61,158 bases of DNA from Saprolegnia diclina VS20 (GCF_000281045.1 NW_008246110.1:377444-438601); one strand, 5' to 3'; counted from the first letter of the stretch, positions 34,007 to 45,392 are shown. Numbers and translations: made by a program. The notes: generated by a model not told the origin, from the sequence alone.

Positions 34007-36324
34007 ATGGAGGATGCAGCAAGGGTACGGGACCAAGACGACGAGCATGCATGTCGAGGCTACGGCGGCTCCATGGACCTTGCCATGGCGCTTCCACGCG
34101 AAGGAAGCGCATGCTATGGCATGGAGGCGCCGACGGCCACACGATCTATGCATACGATCCATGCTTGCGATGCTGGATCTCTCATGCGAGGCAAGTAGGG
34201 GCTCTTTGATAACTCGGATACCAGCTCAGACGAAGAGTACCGGCGCAAGAAGGGCAAGCGGAAGCGACTCACGCAGGCCGACCCGACCCCAAGTAGTCCC
34301 GCTCCAGAGACGTGGCAATGTCCTCGATGTACGTACGCCAACAAGGCGCTGGATGGCAGCTGCGAAATGTGCGATACCAAGCGACCATCGACACGGCTTG
34401 CGACGAGGACAACGCCGACGCCGATGACGCAGCCTGAGACGACTACCAATACTCGTTCAGGCACACTGGCCAAGGCTACCTCCAAGCGACCTGCACCGGC
34501 TCCTGCATCAAAACTGCTAGCGTCGACCGTCAAGAAGAAAGCTTCCTCGGAATGGACATGCAGCATGTGTACGCTCATCAACACCGCCCGGTTGCTCAAG
34601 TGCTCTGTCTGTGGCGCCCTGCGCTCGAGCTCGAGCTCGGTGCCATTGCCGGCCATGCCACCGCACCGCCCGAGCGAAACGATCGACAGCAACAGCGATG
34701 ACGACGACGACGTGGCACCTGCAAAGCCCGCAAGGTCACAGCTCGAGCTACCCAGCAAGCAGCTCTGGAACGACAAGTACACGCCGTTGACGATGGACGA
34801 GCTCTGCGTCCACCCGAAAAAGGTCCAAGAGGTCGTTGCATGGCTCCAGCAGCACGCTGTCGAGCGCAAGACGCTCGGGTCCCAGCGACTCCTCTTTCTC
34901 TGCGGCCCACCCGGTGTCGGCAAGTCGACCATCGTTCGCGCCGCCGCCGCCTCTCTTCATCTCGACATCAAGCAGTGGAAGGATACGTCGGGCGTGCGGC
35001 CGCTGGGTGCATCATCTCGCTCTATCGCGCTCATTGAAGACTTTGCATCGTTTCTCGAGCGCAGCCAGCGCTACGCTAGCCTCTCGTTTGCGAGTAGTGC
35101 GTCGCCGTCACAGCAACATGTAATCCTCGTCGAGGAGTGGCCGGCGTTCCTGGACCAGCACCGACACGAGGTCCAGCGACTGCTCCAGCACCGCCTGAAC
35201 GCACGCGACCATCGGTACCCGATCATCATCATCTACAGCGACGTGCACGAGACCAAAGTGACGCCGGCGTCGCTCGGAGCGGTATTTTCTACGGACGTCG
35301 TCGCGTCACCGCTCACGCATACGATCCACTGCAACCCTGTCGCATCCGGTACAGCGTCGCCACTGCACATGCATGGACGAGTGTCGTGCTAGGCATGATG
35401 AAGAAGTACCTCGGCCGCATCGCTGCGCGCGAAAACGTGCACGTGTCGAGCTCGCAGCTTTCGGCGATCGTCGAGCAGAGCCATGGCGACCTTCGGCACG
35501 CGGTCAACACGCTGCAGTTCCAGCGCAAAGCCGCTTCGTCGTCCAAACCAAAGGAAGACGTCCGCGCCCGCGACTCGTTTGCTTCAGATTTTCACTTGAT
35601 CGGGCGCGTCTTGCATCCCAAAGGTACATATATACCTGTTCAAAGCGGAGGCAATACGAAGGGATATCTATTGGTATCGCTAGACCACCATGACGACGAC
35701 GTGCTGCGCGAGTGCACGCTCGAGTCTGCGCACGTGCTCGCGACCGTCCATCACAACTGCATTGACGTCTTCACCGAGATTGAAGACGTATACGCTGCGT
35801 TCGAGACGTTTAGCGCCACGGACGTGCTCTTGCGCAGTGCGTACAAGGACCGATCGAATGCCAATGTACGTTGCCACTGTCATCGATGGCTGCGACGGGA
35901 GGCCTGCCATGAGGATGAGGAGGATGATGAGGATGATGATGGGGTGGTATCTCGTAGTACTACCACGCGACCCAGCAGCTCGGCAAGACGCTCGTCGAGC
36001 GAGCGATTCGCGTGGCCAACGCGCACCCTGCGCCGCACGCGTTTCGCCCGATTGCGCGCCCGACCACGTACGCTGTCGACGCCGCGTCGCGCCACGTGCG
36101 TGCACAGGCGCAGGCGGCGTTTGCGTCGCGCCACACGGGTACCCATAACGCTTTGCCCGTCTCGCACTGACGCGCTGTCGTGGACAGGTGCAGCGTTGCA
36201 CCGCGACATTGTGCCCTACCAGCGCTGGCTCAGCCATGGACGGTCCGTGGCCATCGACGCGTCGGCGCTTGAGACAGTCGACGACGACGACATTATTGTG
36301 GACAGTGATATGGACGGCACGTAG
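34007..36324 (+). CDS. RAD17: RAD17 checkpoint clamp loader with two N-terminal RanBP2 zinc fingers
   Basis: RAD17 replaces RFC1 in the clamp loader that places the 9-1-1 ring on damaged DNA. Firm exons: 34199-35348, 35393-35623, 35684-35865, 35958-36138 and 36188-36324. The first exon is tentative: ATG at 34007 encoding MEDAAR, then a 174-bp intron, long for this genome. Total about 632 residues. Family evidence: LWNDKYTPLTMDELCVHPKK, Walker A GPPGVGKST, LIEDFASF, VEEWPAFL, HCNPVASGMMKKYL, GDLRHAVNTLQF, and a C-terminal HRDIVPYQRW before an acidic tail. Two RanBP2-type zinc fingers precede the ATPase: WQCPRCTYANKALDGSCEMC and WTCSMCTLINTARLLKCSVC. Such fingers bind ubiquitin or RNA in other proteins and are not part of standard RAD17. 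The same frame is open across the fingers and the ATPase, so the fusion is not a splicing guess. Confidence 0.88.
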
Positions 36325-36696
36325 TCGAGCGCAGGATCGGTAATCGCATCATCTTCGTCTCGTGCAACGTCGGTATGTGTACATTGCACGACGCGGGCGG
36401 GCACAGGCAAGCACTGCGTATGATGCTGGCGTCACTCGGAGCGCATGAAGCTAATCGGCCATCGTGTCCCTTCGATATGCATTCTTGTTTTGTTCTGGTT
36501 GTCAAGATATCATGGCGCTCCGCAGATGGCGGCGCCCCGCTTCTGATTCGGGGCGCGCGACTGACACGGACGCGGGCTGCCCCGTCACGCAGACAGCCGC
36601 GCGTGGGACGATTGACACCGTGTCAAGGCCATTGATTACTACAACGCGAGATAAGTGGCAAGATTAAATAGGGCTTAAATAAGGCATCGGCGACTC
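36325..36696. other. Intergenic region between convergent genes
   Basis: 372 bp between the RAD17 stop and the PX-like gene stop. No feature supported. Confidence 0.5.
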
Positions 36697-37314
36697 CTAG
36701 ACGCCGTCAAAGTTGACCTCCGTGTACACGCGCCTCCGGGCGGGGGCGTCGCGGCAGTCGAGGTCGTGGAGGCGGCGGGCTTTGAGCGGCGACCCGGCGT
36801 GGGACGGCGTCGGCACCACAACTTTGGACTGGATGATGCTAAAGGTCGTGCGTCGCAGGGCGCCGGGCGGTGGCTGGAGCACAATGCACTCGGAGCCTGC
36901 TGCCCGCTTGACGCCGACACTGCAATCGTGCTTCCACTCGAGAAAGGTCTTGAGCTGCGTGTCAATCTTGGGCCGAAGGAGGCACACGTCGGCGTGGGCT
37001 TCGGCCGACTGGACGGCCATGAGCTTTTGGAGAAACGTGTTGAGGCTCGAGAGCTTCTCGCCCGCGACAGGGTCGAGACACGCTTTGAGGCCAATGAGGA
37101 GCGGCGCGAGCCAGCACTCTTGCGCGCACGTCGACGACGCCGCGAGCGCGACGAGGTTGTCGTAGAGCGCCACAAAGTCGGCGTGGAGCTTGTAGACGTA
37201 CCAGAGACCGCGCTCACTCGACTTGACGCAGACCACGTAGCGCTCCTGCGTGCCGCCGATGCACGACGTGACCGACGCGAGGATGCCTTTCATCTTGTGG
37301 AGGAGCACACCCAT
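36697..37314 (-). CDS. PX-domain-like protein
   Basis: Single exon, 205 residues from the ATG at 37314 (MGVLLHKMKG). Residues about 25-130 resemble a phosphoinositide-binding PX domain: RYVVCVKSSERGLWYVYKLH, then ADFVALYDNLVAL (matching the PX 'RxYSDF..L...L' stretch but with His-Ala for the Arg-Tyr-Ser pattern), then LSSLNTFLQKL for the closing helix. The basic residue that normally contacts the 3-phosphate is not obvious, so lipid binding is uncertain. The C-terminal 70 residues are basic and Pro-rich. The frame is open upstream to 37569, but without ATG or good codon use, so a missing upstream exon is possible. Medium-weak domain call. Confidence 0.6.
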   Translation of the reverse strand: MGVLLHKMKGILASVTSCIGGTQERYVVCVKSSERGLWYVYKLHADFVALYDNLVALAASSTCAQECWLAPLLIGLKACLDPVAGEKLSSLNTFLQKLMAVQSAEAHADVCLLRPKIDTQLKTFLEWKHDCSVGVKRAAGSECIVLQPPPGALRRTTFSIIQSKVVVPTPSHAGSPLKARRLHDLDCRDAPARRRVYTEVNFDGV

Positions 37315-39637
37315 GAAGCGCGATGACGCAAATATTCGACTGCCCAGGTTCAAGTCTCCAGCTGTCTCGAGCACACGAAATAGTGTGCGATGAAATACTG
37401 TGCTCGAATTTCGGTGCTCACCGACTCGACTCGACCCTGGTAGTAGCGTCTCGGAAGTAGATATGTGTACGAGCGACAGCGCCGATCGCAAACACGACAA
37501 GGCCGGCAACGTCGCCGGACGGACGCTGCAAGGCGTGGTCATGCGGCCGGTCGCGCAGTGAGCAGCCAACGTCGACGTCCCACAAGTGCAACGTACGCGG
37601 AGCGTTCGGCATCAGACGATGACGACGCGAATAGGCATCATAGGTCCACATTCAGGAAGCGGCGCGGGGCTGCGCGCGCAGACAGCCGATAAGCGAGGAG
37701 CGAAGGGCGACTTTCGATGTACACTAATTCCGACCGGTCAGCATTTGTAAACCGAACACCATTTGCGACGTGATGGCAGGTGATAGAACCGTGACCAATA
37801 TTAAAAACAAGACGAGCGAATTTAATACATTTCCGAGTCGGTCCATAGAAAGCACAAGACGTTTTTTTAACAATGCCGCGAGCTGAGTTATCCCAAGCCC
37901 TACGTGGCGAAAAAGGCATAGTCATCCCACCCCCAGTCGTTTCCCGCCCGTTGATTGGCTAATCCCTGGGTCAGGTCGCCAACCACTCAGATCGCACATG
38001 TCAATTTGACTGAACTTATTGCCACGTCCGCGCGACCGCCCCTTCCTCTCTAGTACGTTGCTGGGTAACTGGGAAGAAGACCAGTCGTAGCATCCTGCAC
38101 AGCGTCGAGCAGACAAGCAGCCGCATGGACGCTGGACGCAGCAATTGGACCCCGTGGTATTTTTATTCCTGTCAAGCTCGCGTCTTGTATGGGTGTTTAA
38201 ATGTATTTCGAAGGGCCATCTGCCGCGCGACGCATCCAAGTTGTCAGCCAGAGACCGACCACGAGTCCTCTTGTTGAAGTTGGGCAGATTCGCCTGCAGT
38301 CGTTTCGACAAGTCCCAATGCGCACGTTTTCTGGCACACTGCAGCTGAAACCGACGCCAATCTGATCCGTTGGCCATGTGGACGCACACCACAGCACACC
38401 ACAGCCTTAGCTGGCATTGGCATTGGGTGCTTCGTCACTTGGTATTGCCCTTGCAGCAGGCGTCAAGTACATGCCAAATAAGAGCACCGTTACGTGCCCA
38501 ACGTTGCGTATACGGCGAGCGCGCACCATTTCCATCCAGGTTGCTCGACGCTCGCAAGGAGCTTGGGATGGTTCTTGCAGCATTTAGACGAAGCCGCGTG
38601 CGGTGGCGACAAAGACGATGGCCGCGTTCGTGTGGGTGGCAAGGGGCGCGATGGGTGCCGCGACGAAGCGGCGGCTTCTTCGTGGTTGGGACGACACCCG
38701 GCAACGACGATGGCGGATCGCCTTGTTGGAGGTACCGGTACACATGTTGCAAGTGGATGGCGTCACCGCTCATGCCAGTTGTACGGAGATATTGTCATAC
38801 TCGTAGAGGTCGGCTCAGTCGCGAGCCTGAAGGACCGGGGATGCAGCGACGCGTCGGCCTTGTCAGCCTGCCGATAGCCAACTGCAAAGGGATAGATATC
38901 ACGCGCGATGTATTGGCGCTGCTCTTTCTATCGCGTCATTAGAATGGACGTCGTTTGTCCAAGTGAGCATTTTAGTACGACCAGTGCTGCAAACGACAAG
39001 GGCTGGAAGCATTGTCGTGCATCAGAGATGTCGCTCCAACGACCAAGCTCAGCGACAAGCTTCCGAGTTGCTCGGTCGTTGATCGTGAACGCGTGTGACG
39101 CATCCCGATCAGACGTCACGTCCCGAGATCTTGACGCCAACCGAAGCGCCCCGAACGTACTCGCCACTCGTTGGCCTTGGAACAGCGCCGGCGCGAGCTG
39201 CGCGAAGAGGATCGCGAAGTGCGAATTCGCTTATAAAGTACACGGCTGCTGCAATGCTCACATTCGCGTCCACCGGTGGTGATCTTCGCACTTCCTCGTG
39301 CAAGAGACATTGCGTGCGTGGTCATAGTATCCAAACTCGCATCGAAAGGGCTCCTCCAGGCCTATCAACGAGTCCACAGACGCTGCACTCAGCCACAACG
39401 ACATGCCAGTCCAACGACATTTTGGCTCACGGCAAAGGTCTCTTCATCAACCTCTGGGACGCCCTCCAAGCAGCCAACGTCAGGCACCGAGTTAACGATC
39501 GCTGGTCCGCTGCGTGCGCAATGGCGACGGTCGCCCGTGTGCAATTGTTGATTGCACTACAAGTTGCGTTACTTTCTAAGCGAATTCCAGCTTGACACAC
39601 CTGCATCGGCGCAGTTTTGGCGCAGTCACTGGCCAAC
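37315..39637. other. 2.3-kb gene-poor region
   Basis: Largest stretch without a supportable gene. ORFs up to about 190 codons occur (38370-38942 +) but overlap one another in different frames with no codon bias, no domain and no phase-consistent splice partners. A CCAAT on the minus strand lies near 37954. A tandem CACACCACAG pair lies near 38394-38413. It contains the promoter of the PX-like gene (left) and of MOT1 (right). It may hold a non-coding RNA or a decayed gene; I see no proof. Confidence 0.45.
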
Positions 39638-41062
39638 ATGCACCCTTTGACACCGAGCGCGACGCCGACGGCCGAGCACGCGTCGATGGCCGACGAACCG
39701 ATGCTTCCGCCGTCATCGACGGACCTTGAGGGTGCGTACAACGACCTCTCGCTGCTGCAAAAGGTGTTTGTCGTGCTGCGGCCAAACTGGGCGACGAACG
39801 CCAAGGCGCATTTGACGCTTCAAGAAGTCTCCGGGTCGCTCGGCGACCTCGGCACGTTCCTGCCGCTCGTGACGGCGCTCGCAGTCACGCACCAGATTGC
39901 GTTTGGCCCGACGCTCTTCTTTGCCGGCGTCTTTACGCTCGGTCTCTCGACGTACTTTGACGTGCCGATCCCGGTGCAGCCAATGAAGTCGATCTCGGCG
40001 ATTGCGCTCGCCGAAAAGTATTCGCAGGAGCAAATTGCTGCGTCGGGGATCCTCATCGCTGCGATCCTCTTCTTTCTCTCGGTGACCAACCTCATCTCGG
40101 TCGTCGGGCGACTCGTGCCCTTCGCGCTTGTCCGTGGCATCCAGCTCGGCGTCGGCCTCTCGCTGCTCATGAGCGGCGTCAAGAGCTCGTACACGCACGT
40201 GACGACGCTCTCGCTCAACAAAACGACCAAGTCGATCGTCGTGAAGCGCAGTACGACGGACTTGGAGTGGGTTGGCGCCGACAGCATCGTCGTCTCGCTC
40301 GTCCTCATCACGCTCTGCCTCTCGTGCATGCACAAGAAGCGCATCCCGACTGCCATTCTCGTCTTCCTCTACGGCGTCATCGTCGCGATTGTTGTCTACA
40401 TCCAGAAGAAGGACGAGCTGCTCTTGCCGCCACTCACACTCGGACCGGACTTCAGCCACATGCCATCGTGGCCGTCGGCCGATGATTTTCAAACCGCCTT
40501 TCTCAAGATGGTGCTCCCGCAATTGCCTCTGACGCTGCTCAACTCTGTGATCGCGCTCGAGCAGCTCGCGGCCGACCTCTTCCCGCACAAGCACGTACCC
40601 GCGAGCTCGCGCCGCATCTGCTTTAGCATCGGCGTCGGTGATTTCGTGTTTTGCATGCTCGGCATGCTGCCCATGTGCCATGGCGCGGGCGGTCTCGCAT
40701 CGCAATATGCCTTTGGAGCGCGGAGCAGCGTCTCGATGATGCTGCTTGGCACTTTCAAGCTCGTGGTCGCGCTCCTCTTTGGCTCGACGCTCATGCTCTT
40801 GCTCCGCGACGGGATCTTCCCGTCCTGCGTCATTGGCGTCCTTGTCATTTTTGCGGGGGTCCACCTCTCGATCGTCGGCGTCGACATTGACACCAAGAAG
40901 AACAAGGGCGACCTCGTCGTGCTCTTGATGACGGCCGCGACGTCCCTCGCGCTCGACACCGGCACCGCCTTCCTCGTCGGCGCGTTTACTTACATAGTCT
41001 TGCGCTTTGCAGTCCGCGATCCGACGGCGTACTACAAAGTGCGCACGGAGGACGTGGCGTGA
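39638..41062 (+). CDS. Molybdate transporter, MOT1 family
   Basis: Single exon, 474 residues; start at the ATG at 39638 (MHPLTPSATP). High-affinity molybdate importer of the MOT1 family, once grouped with SulP sulfate carriers but lacking the STAS domain. The two diagnostic motifs are present: SGSLGDLGTFLPL in the first helix region and PMCHGAGGLASQYAFGARS in the second. About ten hydrophobic helices follow one another (for example GILIAAILFFLSVTNLISVV and TAILVFLYGVIVAIVVYI). A 60-residue cytosolic head precedes the first motif. No introns, unlike most neighbours. A GGGTAGGGTT motif lies 9 bp after the stop. Molybdate feeds the molybdenum cofactor of nitrate reductase and sulfite oxidase; plasma membrane versus internal membrane cannot be told. 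Confidence 0.9.
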   Translation: MHPLTPSATPTAEHASMADEPMLPPSSTDLEGAYNDLSLLQKVFVVLRPNWATNAKAHLTLQEVSGSLGDLGTFLPLVTALAVTHQIAFGPTLFFAGVFTLGLSTYFDVPIPVQPMKSISAIALAEKYSQEQIAASGILIAAILFFLSVTNLISVVGRLVPFALVRGIQLGVGLSLLMSGVKSSYTHVTTLSLNKTTKSIVVKRSTTDLEWVGADSIVVSLVLITLCLSCMHKKRIPTAILVFLYGVIVAIVVYIQKKDELLLPPLTLGPDFSHMPSWPSADDFQTAFLKMVLPQLPLTLLNSVIALEQLAADLFPHKHVPASSRRICFSIGVGDFVFCMLGMLPMCHGAGGLASQYAFGARSSVSMMLLGTFKLVVALLFGSTLMLLLRDGIFPSCVIGVLVIFAGVHLSIVGVDIDTKKNKGDLVVLLMTAATSLALDTGTAFLVGAFTYIVLRFAVRDPTAYYKVRTEDVA

Positions 41063-41317
41063 CCGCGTCGCGGGTAGGGTTCCCGGTAGTTACGCCAGTG
41101 CCATTTGCAAGACCTAACGATAGATGCTCCAAGCCATCGACATCATAGCACATCGCTCTGTTGGACTCGCTCAGTAGACGGAACGGGTTGCAGTCTGATG
41201 CACTAGGGGTAGGGTCCGTACTTGGCGCCAACCGCCAAGATACTGCAGTGCCTGCACTTGTCACTCCATCGCATGGCAAGAGACATGGTCAGGCGCAAGA
41301 GATAAGGGGGTGACCCG

Positions 41318-42470
41318 TTACGTGCTGACCGGCGTCGTTGCATAGTAGTGCTCGTACAAGCTCAGCTCGTCACTCAAGTGCGTCGGGTCGAGGCGCAACG
41401 CTGCGCAGAGCATCGTCGTCGAGTCTTCTACTGCACACAACGCGGTCGGTCTACCCGCTATGAGCAGACATCCGACGTGGTGTGTCTTACGCGGACGTGG
41501 TGGGCGGTTTGGGGGCTGCCTTGGCCGCCTTGGCGCTGGGCGATTGAAACACGGACGACGACCGGACGGCGCTCGGGCACGCTCGATGCATTTTGCGGAA
41601 CGAGAGAAGAAACTTGCGGTCGTACGTGCGCTTGCCGCTGGCGACCAGCGCTGCATCGTCAGCAAGCGGCTCTGGAGTCGATATCGTTGGTGATGCTACC
41701 GTGGGTTTATGGGTCGGCGCTTGCGCTTGCGGAGCTGGCGAGGCGGGTGCTGTCACGTTGGTCGTCGGGGCTATGGGTGATGGCTCGTCCGCCACCTGCA
41801 CGTCGCGGGCGAGCTTGGCTTGTGTGAGTGCGATGAAGCAACTTTGGCAATAGAACGAGCCTTGCCAATCGCGGATCGTCGCATTGCCATTCTTGCACGC
41901 AGTGCACAAGGACACGGACGCCGGTGGTGCGACGTGGATGTCAACAAGCACGTCGTCGTCGTCGTCATTGTCGGCGTCTTCATCGTCGTCCTCATCGTTG
42001 TAGTAGGCGTCGTAGCATGGTTGGCAGTACATATTGTTGTCGTTCGGGTCCACAACGAGCTCGGTCGTCGCAAACGACTGCGTGCACGTCGCGCACGTGT
42101 TGGTGGTCGCACAGCGGTGGCAGGGACCGTGAAAACGCTGCGCAACACCACAGAGAGGGCACGCGAGCACCTGCATCGACTGCATTGCAACCGCAATCGC
42201 TGCAACCGCAGAGCGCAGCGAGGCGTCGCTCATGACGCCGCACGTCGTCGCGACCTCGAGCGCGTACTCGTAGTAATCGGTGGCCTCGCCGAGATCGAGC
42301 ACGGCGTCGCCCAAGTTCTTGCTCACGACGAACATGAGCGCATGGTGCTGCGTGGCGTACGCCGTCTTGAGGAGGCTGCGCCAGAGCGCGACGGCGCCAT
42401 CGCCGTCACGCGCTTCGTACCGCGCACGGGCTTCGAGGAGCGTCGTTGCCACCGTCGCCTCGTTGTCCAT
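41318..42470 (-). CDS. Cys-rich zinc-binding protein with an eIF4E-binding motif
   Basis: Two exons, 42470-41491 and 41450-41318, with a 40-bp intron (GTAAGA...GGTAG); 370 residues. The N-terminal 95 residues are helical and TPR/MIT-like (ALWRSLL...YYEYALEVA). Residues about 103-215 hold many CxxC pairs (CPLCGV, CHRCAT, CATCTQ, CQPCYD, CTACKN, CQSCF), so several zinc sites, interrupted by a run of Asp/Glu. Near the C-terminus is TYDRKFLLSFRK: Y-x4-L-hydrophobic (Tyr 283, Leu 288, Leu 289), the consensus used by eIF4G, 4E-T and 4E-BPs to bind eIF4E. The tail after the intron ends DELSLYEHYYATTPVST. Not recognised as a named family; a translation regulator is the best guess. Two CCAAT boxes (minus strand) lie 25 and 64 bp upstream. 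Confidence 0.7.
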
Positions 42471-43280
42471 CGTCCAACTTGAGAAGCGCTCTTGATTGGC
42501 CCGTTTTCAGGATTTCGATTTTACCGACAAACGATTGGCCAAAATTCCATCCCGGTCGCAACCTCCAGGCACCAAGCGAGGCAGCAGCAGGCAAGGGTAG
42601 CAGGCTGCCTACCCAACGGTACTCTCGCTACCTACGGACGTTGACATGCCAGCGGCAGCCAGGTGAAGAGCCGCATCACGATACACCTAGAATGCCTGGT
42701 CTCTGTGCCCTTGTGGCTGTAAGTGCTGAAGTGCCAAGAACACCTCGCACGCCTGCTGCCGGTACCACTACGTAGCTGTCGGAGCTACCTCAGAGCGTCT
42801 TCAAGGTGAGCCACCTCCATCGAGCTCATTCGCACCTCGACGCATCCAAAGCCAAGAGTCAACGTCTCGTGCGATGTGTTGCCTCGACGACAAGCCCGCA
42901 CGCAGCGACAGACGTAGCAACGTACAACTAGAAGATAGTACTACGGTAGAGGGCGTTGGCGGACGCTGATAAAAAGCCATCACTGTCACGTTCACGGACG
43001 CGCTTCCGTGCACCTCCGAGTGCCACGTCATACCCCTAACCCTCATCCCCGTCAAAACTCTCAAAACGAGACATCCTAGACTGGCCGGCAGACATGAAGG
43101 AAGCGCCGTGCGGCGTTGCGTGCAGCGACCTCGAGAGGCAGGGCCGCGGTGAGCCCACGCCACCCCTCAACGCTTTCCCGAGGGCATGTCATCGTGACAC
43201 GGGACGACCAAGGACACTGCTGTACTGAGATGAAGGCAACTGTTCATTCCTTTACAAGCAAACACGCGGTGGCCGGCCAC
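42471..43280. other. Intergenic region upstream of the Cys-rich gene
   Basis: 810 bp to the PRPF40 stop. Holds the CCAAT boxes and one CCCCTAACCCT motif near 43034, the reverse of the recurring GGGTTAGGGG-type sequence. Nothing else supported. Confidence 0.5.
42495..42545 (-). promoter_or_regulatory. Two CCAAT boxes upstream of the Cys-rich gene
   Basis: ATTGG at 42495-42499 and ATTGGCCAAAAT at 42534-42545 on the plus strand (CCAAT on the minus). The second shares 12 bases, in opposite orientation, with the CATTTTGGCCAATG repeats at 49056-49100. Confidence 0.55.
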
Positions 43281-45392
43281 TTAGGACGACCGGCGCTTGC
43301 TTCGCGACCGACTGCGCTTCTTGGCCTTCTTGGCCTGTTTCTTCGACTTCTTCTTCGAGCTCTTCTTGTGGCGCTTTCGACTCGACGCCGACGGACTCCG
43401 TGACGACGACGACGTCGACGACGACCGCTTGCGTCGCTTGCGATCGCGCGACCGGCTCGCACGCACCTCGCCCTCTAAACATCAAGGTCATCCTCCAGTG
43501 CTATGTCGACAGATGCTACCTTCAGCATCGAGGAGCTTGCGCGTCTTGAGCACCTGCTGCATCTTGGCGCGCAGCGTCGTCATGTACGCGTCAAACGCGG
43601 CTTTGGCGTCGGCGTCCGAACCCATGGCGCGGTACCGGCTGCGGCCTTCAACGAGTCGCCGGGCGTCGTCCCATGGTACGTCCAAATGGTCCGAGCGAAA
43701 GAAGAATTCCGTGAGGAGGTCTGTGAAGTCATCCAACTTCTGCTTCTTCGCGGCCGCAACCCGCTCGGCGCGTTCGACTTCGGCGCGGTGCGTCGAGCTA
43801 AACCAGTCGAGGACGCTCTCGGGCACGGTGGCCTCGGAGAGGAGCTGGCGGTAAAACGTCCCACGCGGGTCGTCGCCCACGAGCGGCTCGATCGTGTGCT
43901 GAAGCTGCTCCAAGCAGTCGCGCAAGGTCGTCTTGTGCTGCATGCGGAAGCCGTTGCGCTCGAGCAGCGTGTGCAGCCACTGCCTACGGCCCCGCATCGA
44001 ACCCGATCAGCGACCGCATTTTTCATTTGCAAAAGAATCAGCGAAAAGCATACCGTTCGTCGCGGACGGTCGCGTGCCACTTGTCCATGGTCATCTCAAA
44101 CACGTCGCGGGCGAGGATCGTGTTGGCTTGGCGCAGCGCCACAAACGTCTCGTTGACTTCCAGGCGCTCAAGGCAGTCGCGCCAGCGCATCTGGAGCGTG
44201 ATCCGCTTGTGCGCAATCTAGTTGCAAATCAGATTGTCGGGGTTGTGCAGCACACTGTGTAGCGTACCTCGTCCTGCAGATAGGCGCGGAAGGCGGCCGC
44301 GAGCGCGTCTTCCGTCTCCCGCGCCTTGATGCGCGCGAGCCGCTTGGCCTCGGCCGCCGCCTTCTTGAGCGTGTCGAGGTACTCGAAGAAGAAGTCCTCG
44401 AGGTCGCGCTTGGCGACGCCCAGCCCCAGAATGGCCTCGTCCTTGAAGACAACGTCGCGGACCACGACCCAGCGCGACTCGGCCGAGATCGCGAGCTCGG
44501 GCGACGCGTAGTAGGCAAGGATCGTCGCCTTGTGCTCGTCGCGCTTCTTCCGGGCGTACTCGCGCTCGCTGCGGGCCATGTCGTCGAGGAAGGTGAGGAA
44601 GAGCTCGCGGCGCTCGTCGTCGTCGGCTACCGCCTTGAAGCGGTCGTCGGTAGTGAGACCAAAGTCGTCGGTCGTCGCTTCGTGCCAGCGCGTGTGCACC
44701 GAGATCTTCTTGCAGGACGCGAGAAGCTTGAGAAAGTCCTCGCGCGCGACCTTTTGCTGGCGGCGCCGAGCCAGATCGAGCTCCTTCGTCAGCTGCGTGA
44801 GGAACTCCGAGTACGCTTGCTTCTTCTCGCCATTCGTGGGGAGGGCGTACCACGCCGGCTCGTCCGCAATGAGTCGCTGCGCGTCGCCCCACTTCATCTT
44901 GGGCGTGATCGGCAGCGTCTTGAGCATCACCTTGAACGCCGCCACTTGGTCGGCTTTGGACATGGCAGCGTACTTGGCGATGTCGTCTTCGTCGTCTGAC
45001 TTCGTTGCTGTCGTCGGCTTGGTGGCCACCTCGACGGCTGCGTCGGTTGCCGTCGCCGTTGTCGCACCGTCCGTCGTGGCTTCAATGGCGGTCACAGTCG
45101 CTGGCGCCTCTTCGATGGGAGTCTCATCGGGCGTCATGTCCATGGGCTCGCTGTTTGTCGGCGACGCGGTCGCGTTGTCATTGAAGCGGAGCCGGACCGC
45201 GGCCCGCGCCTTGTAGATGCGGTACTCCTCGGGCTCGTCCCAGACGCACTGCTTCGTGCCCGAGTGGTAGAAGTACGGCTTGCCGCTTGCCGCGTCCATG
45301 TACTCGGACCACGGGCACGTGGCCGCCACCTGTGGGTTAGCCATGGATGGAACCTTCATGAGCGTGGATGGCACATACCCCGACAGAGCCAT
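43281..45392 (-). CDS. PRPF40: Pre-mRNA processing factor 40 (WW and FF domains)
   Basis: U1 snRNP-associated bridging factor that links the 5' splice site to the branch-point complex. Four exons, 45392-44268, 44217-44054, 43983-43520 and 43474-43281; 648 residues. One WW domain (about residues 26-59, WSEYMDAASGKPYFYH...CVWDEP); animal and yeast PRP40 have two. Then six FF domains, for example KMKWGDAQRLIADEPAW in FF1 and TRWHEATTDDFGL in FF2, with FF4 and FF5 assembled across introns (MRWRDCLERL; RQWLHTLLERNGF). The C-terminus is a Ser/Arg/Lys tail (SRSRDRKRRKR...RSRSRSKRRSS), suiting nuclear speckles. Several in-frame ATGs occur near the start (45392, 45359, 45344); all precede the WW domain, so the start is uncertain by up to 16 residues. 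Confidence 0.92.

Noticed and set aside
39713-40864. 383-codon minus-strand frame within the MOT1 gene
   Set aside because: Charged shadow ORF; the plus strand encodes a well-matched membrane transporter.
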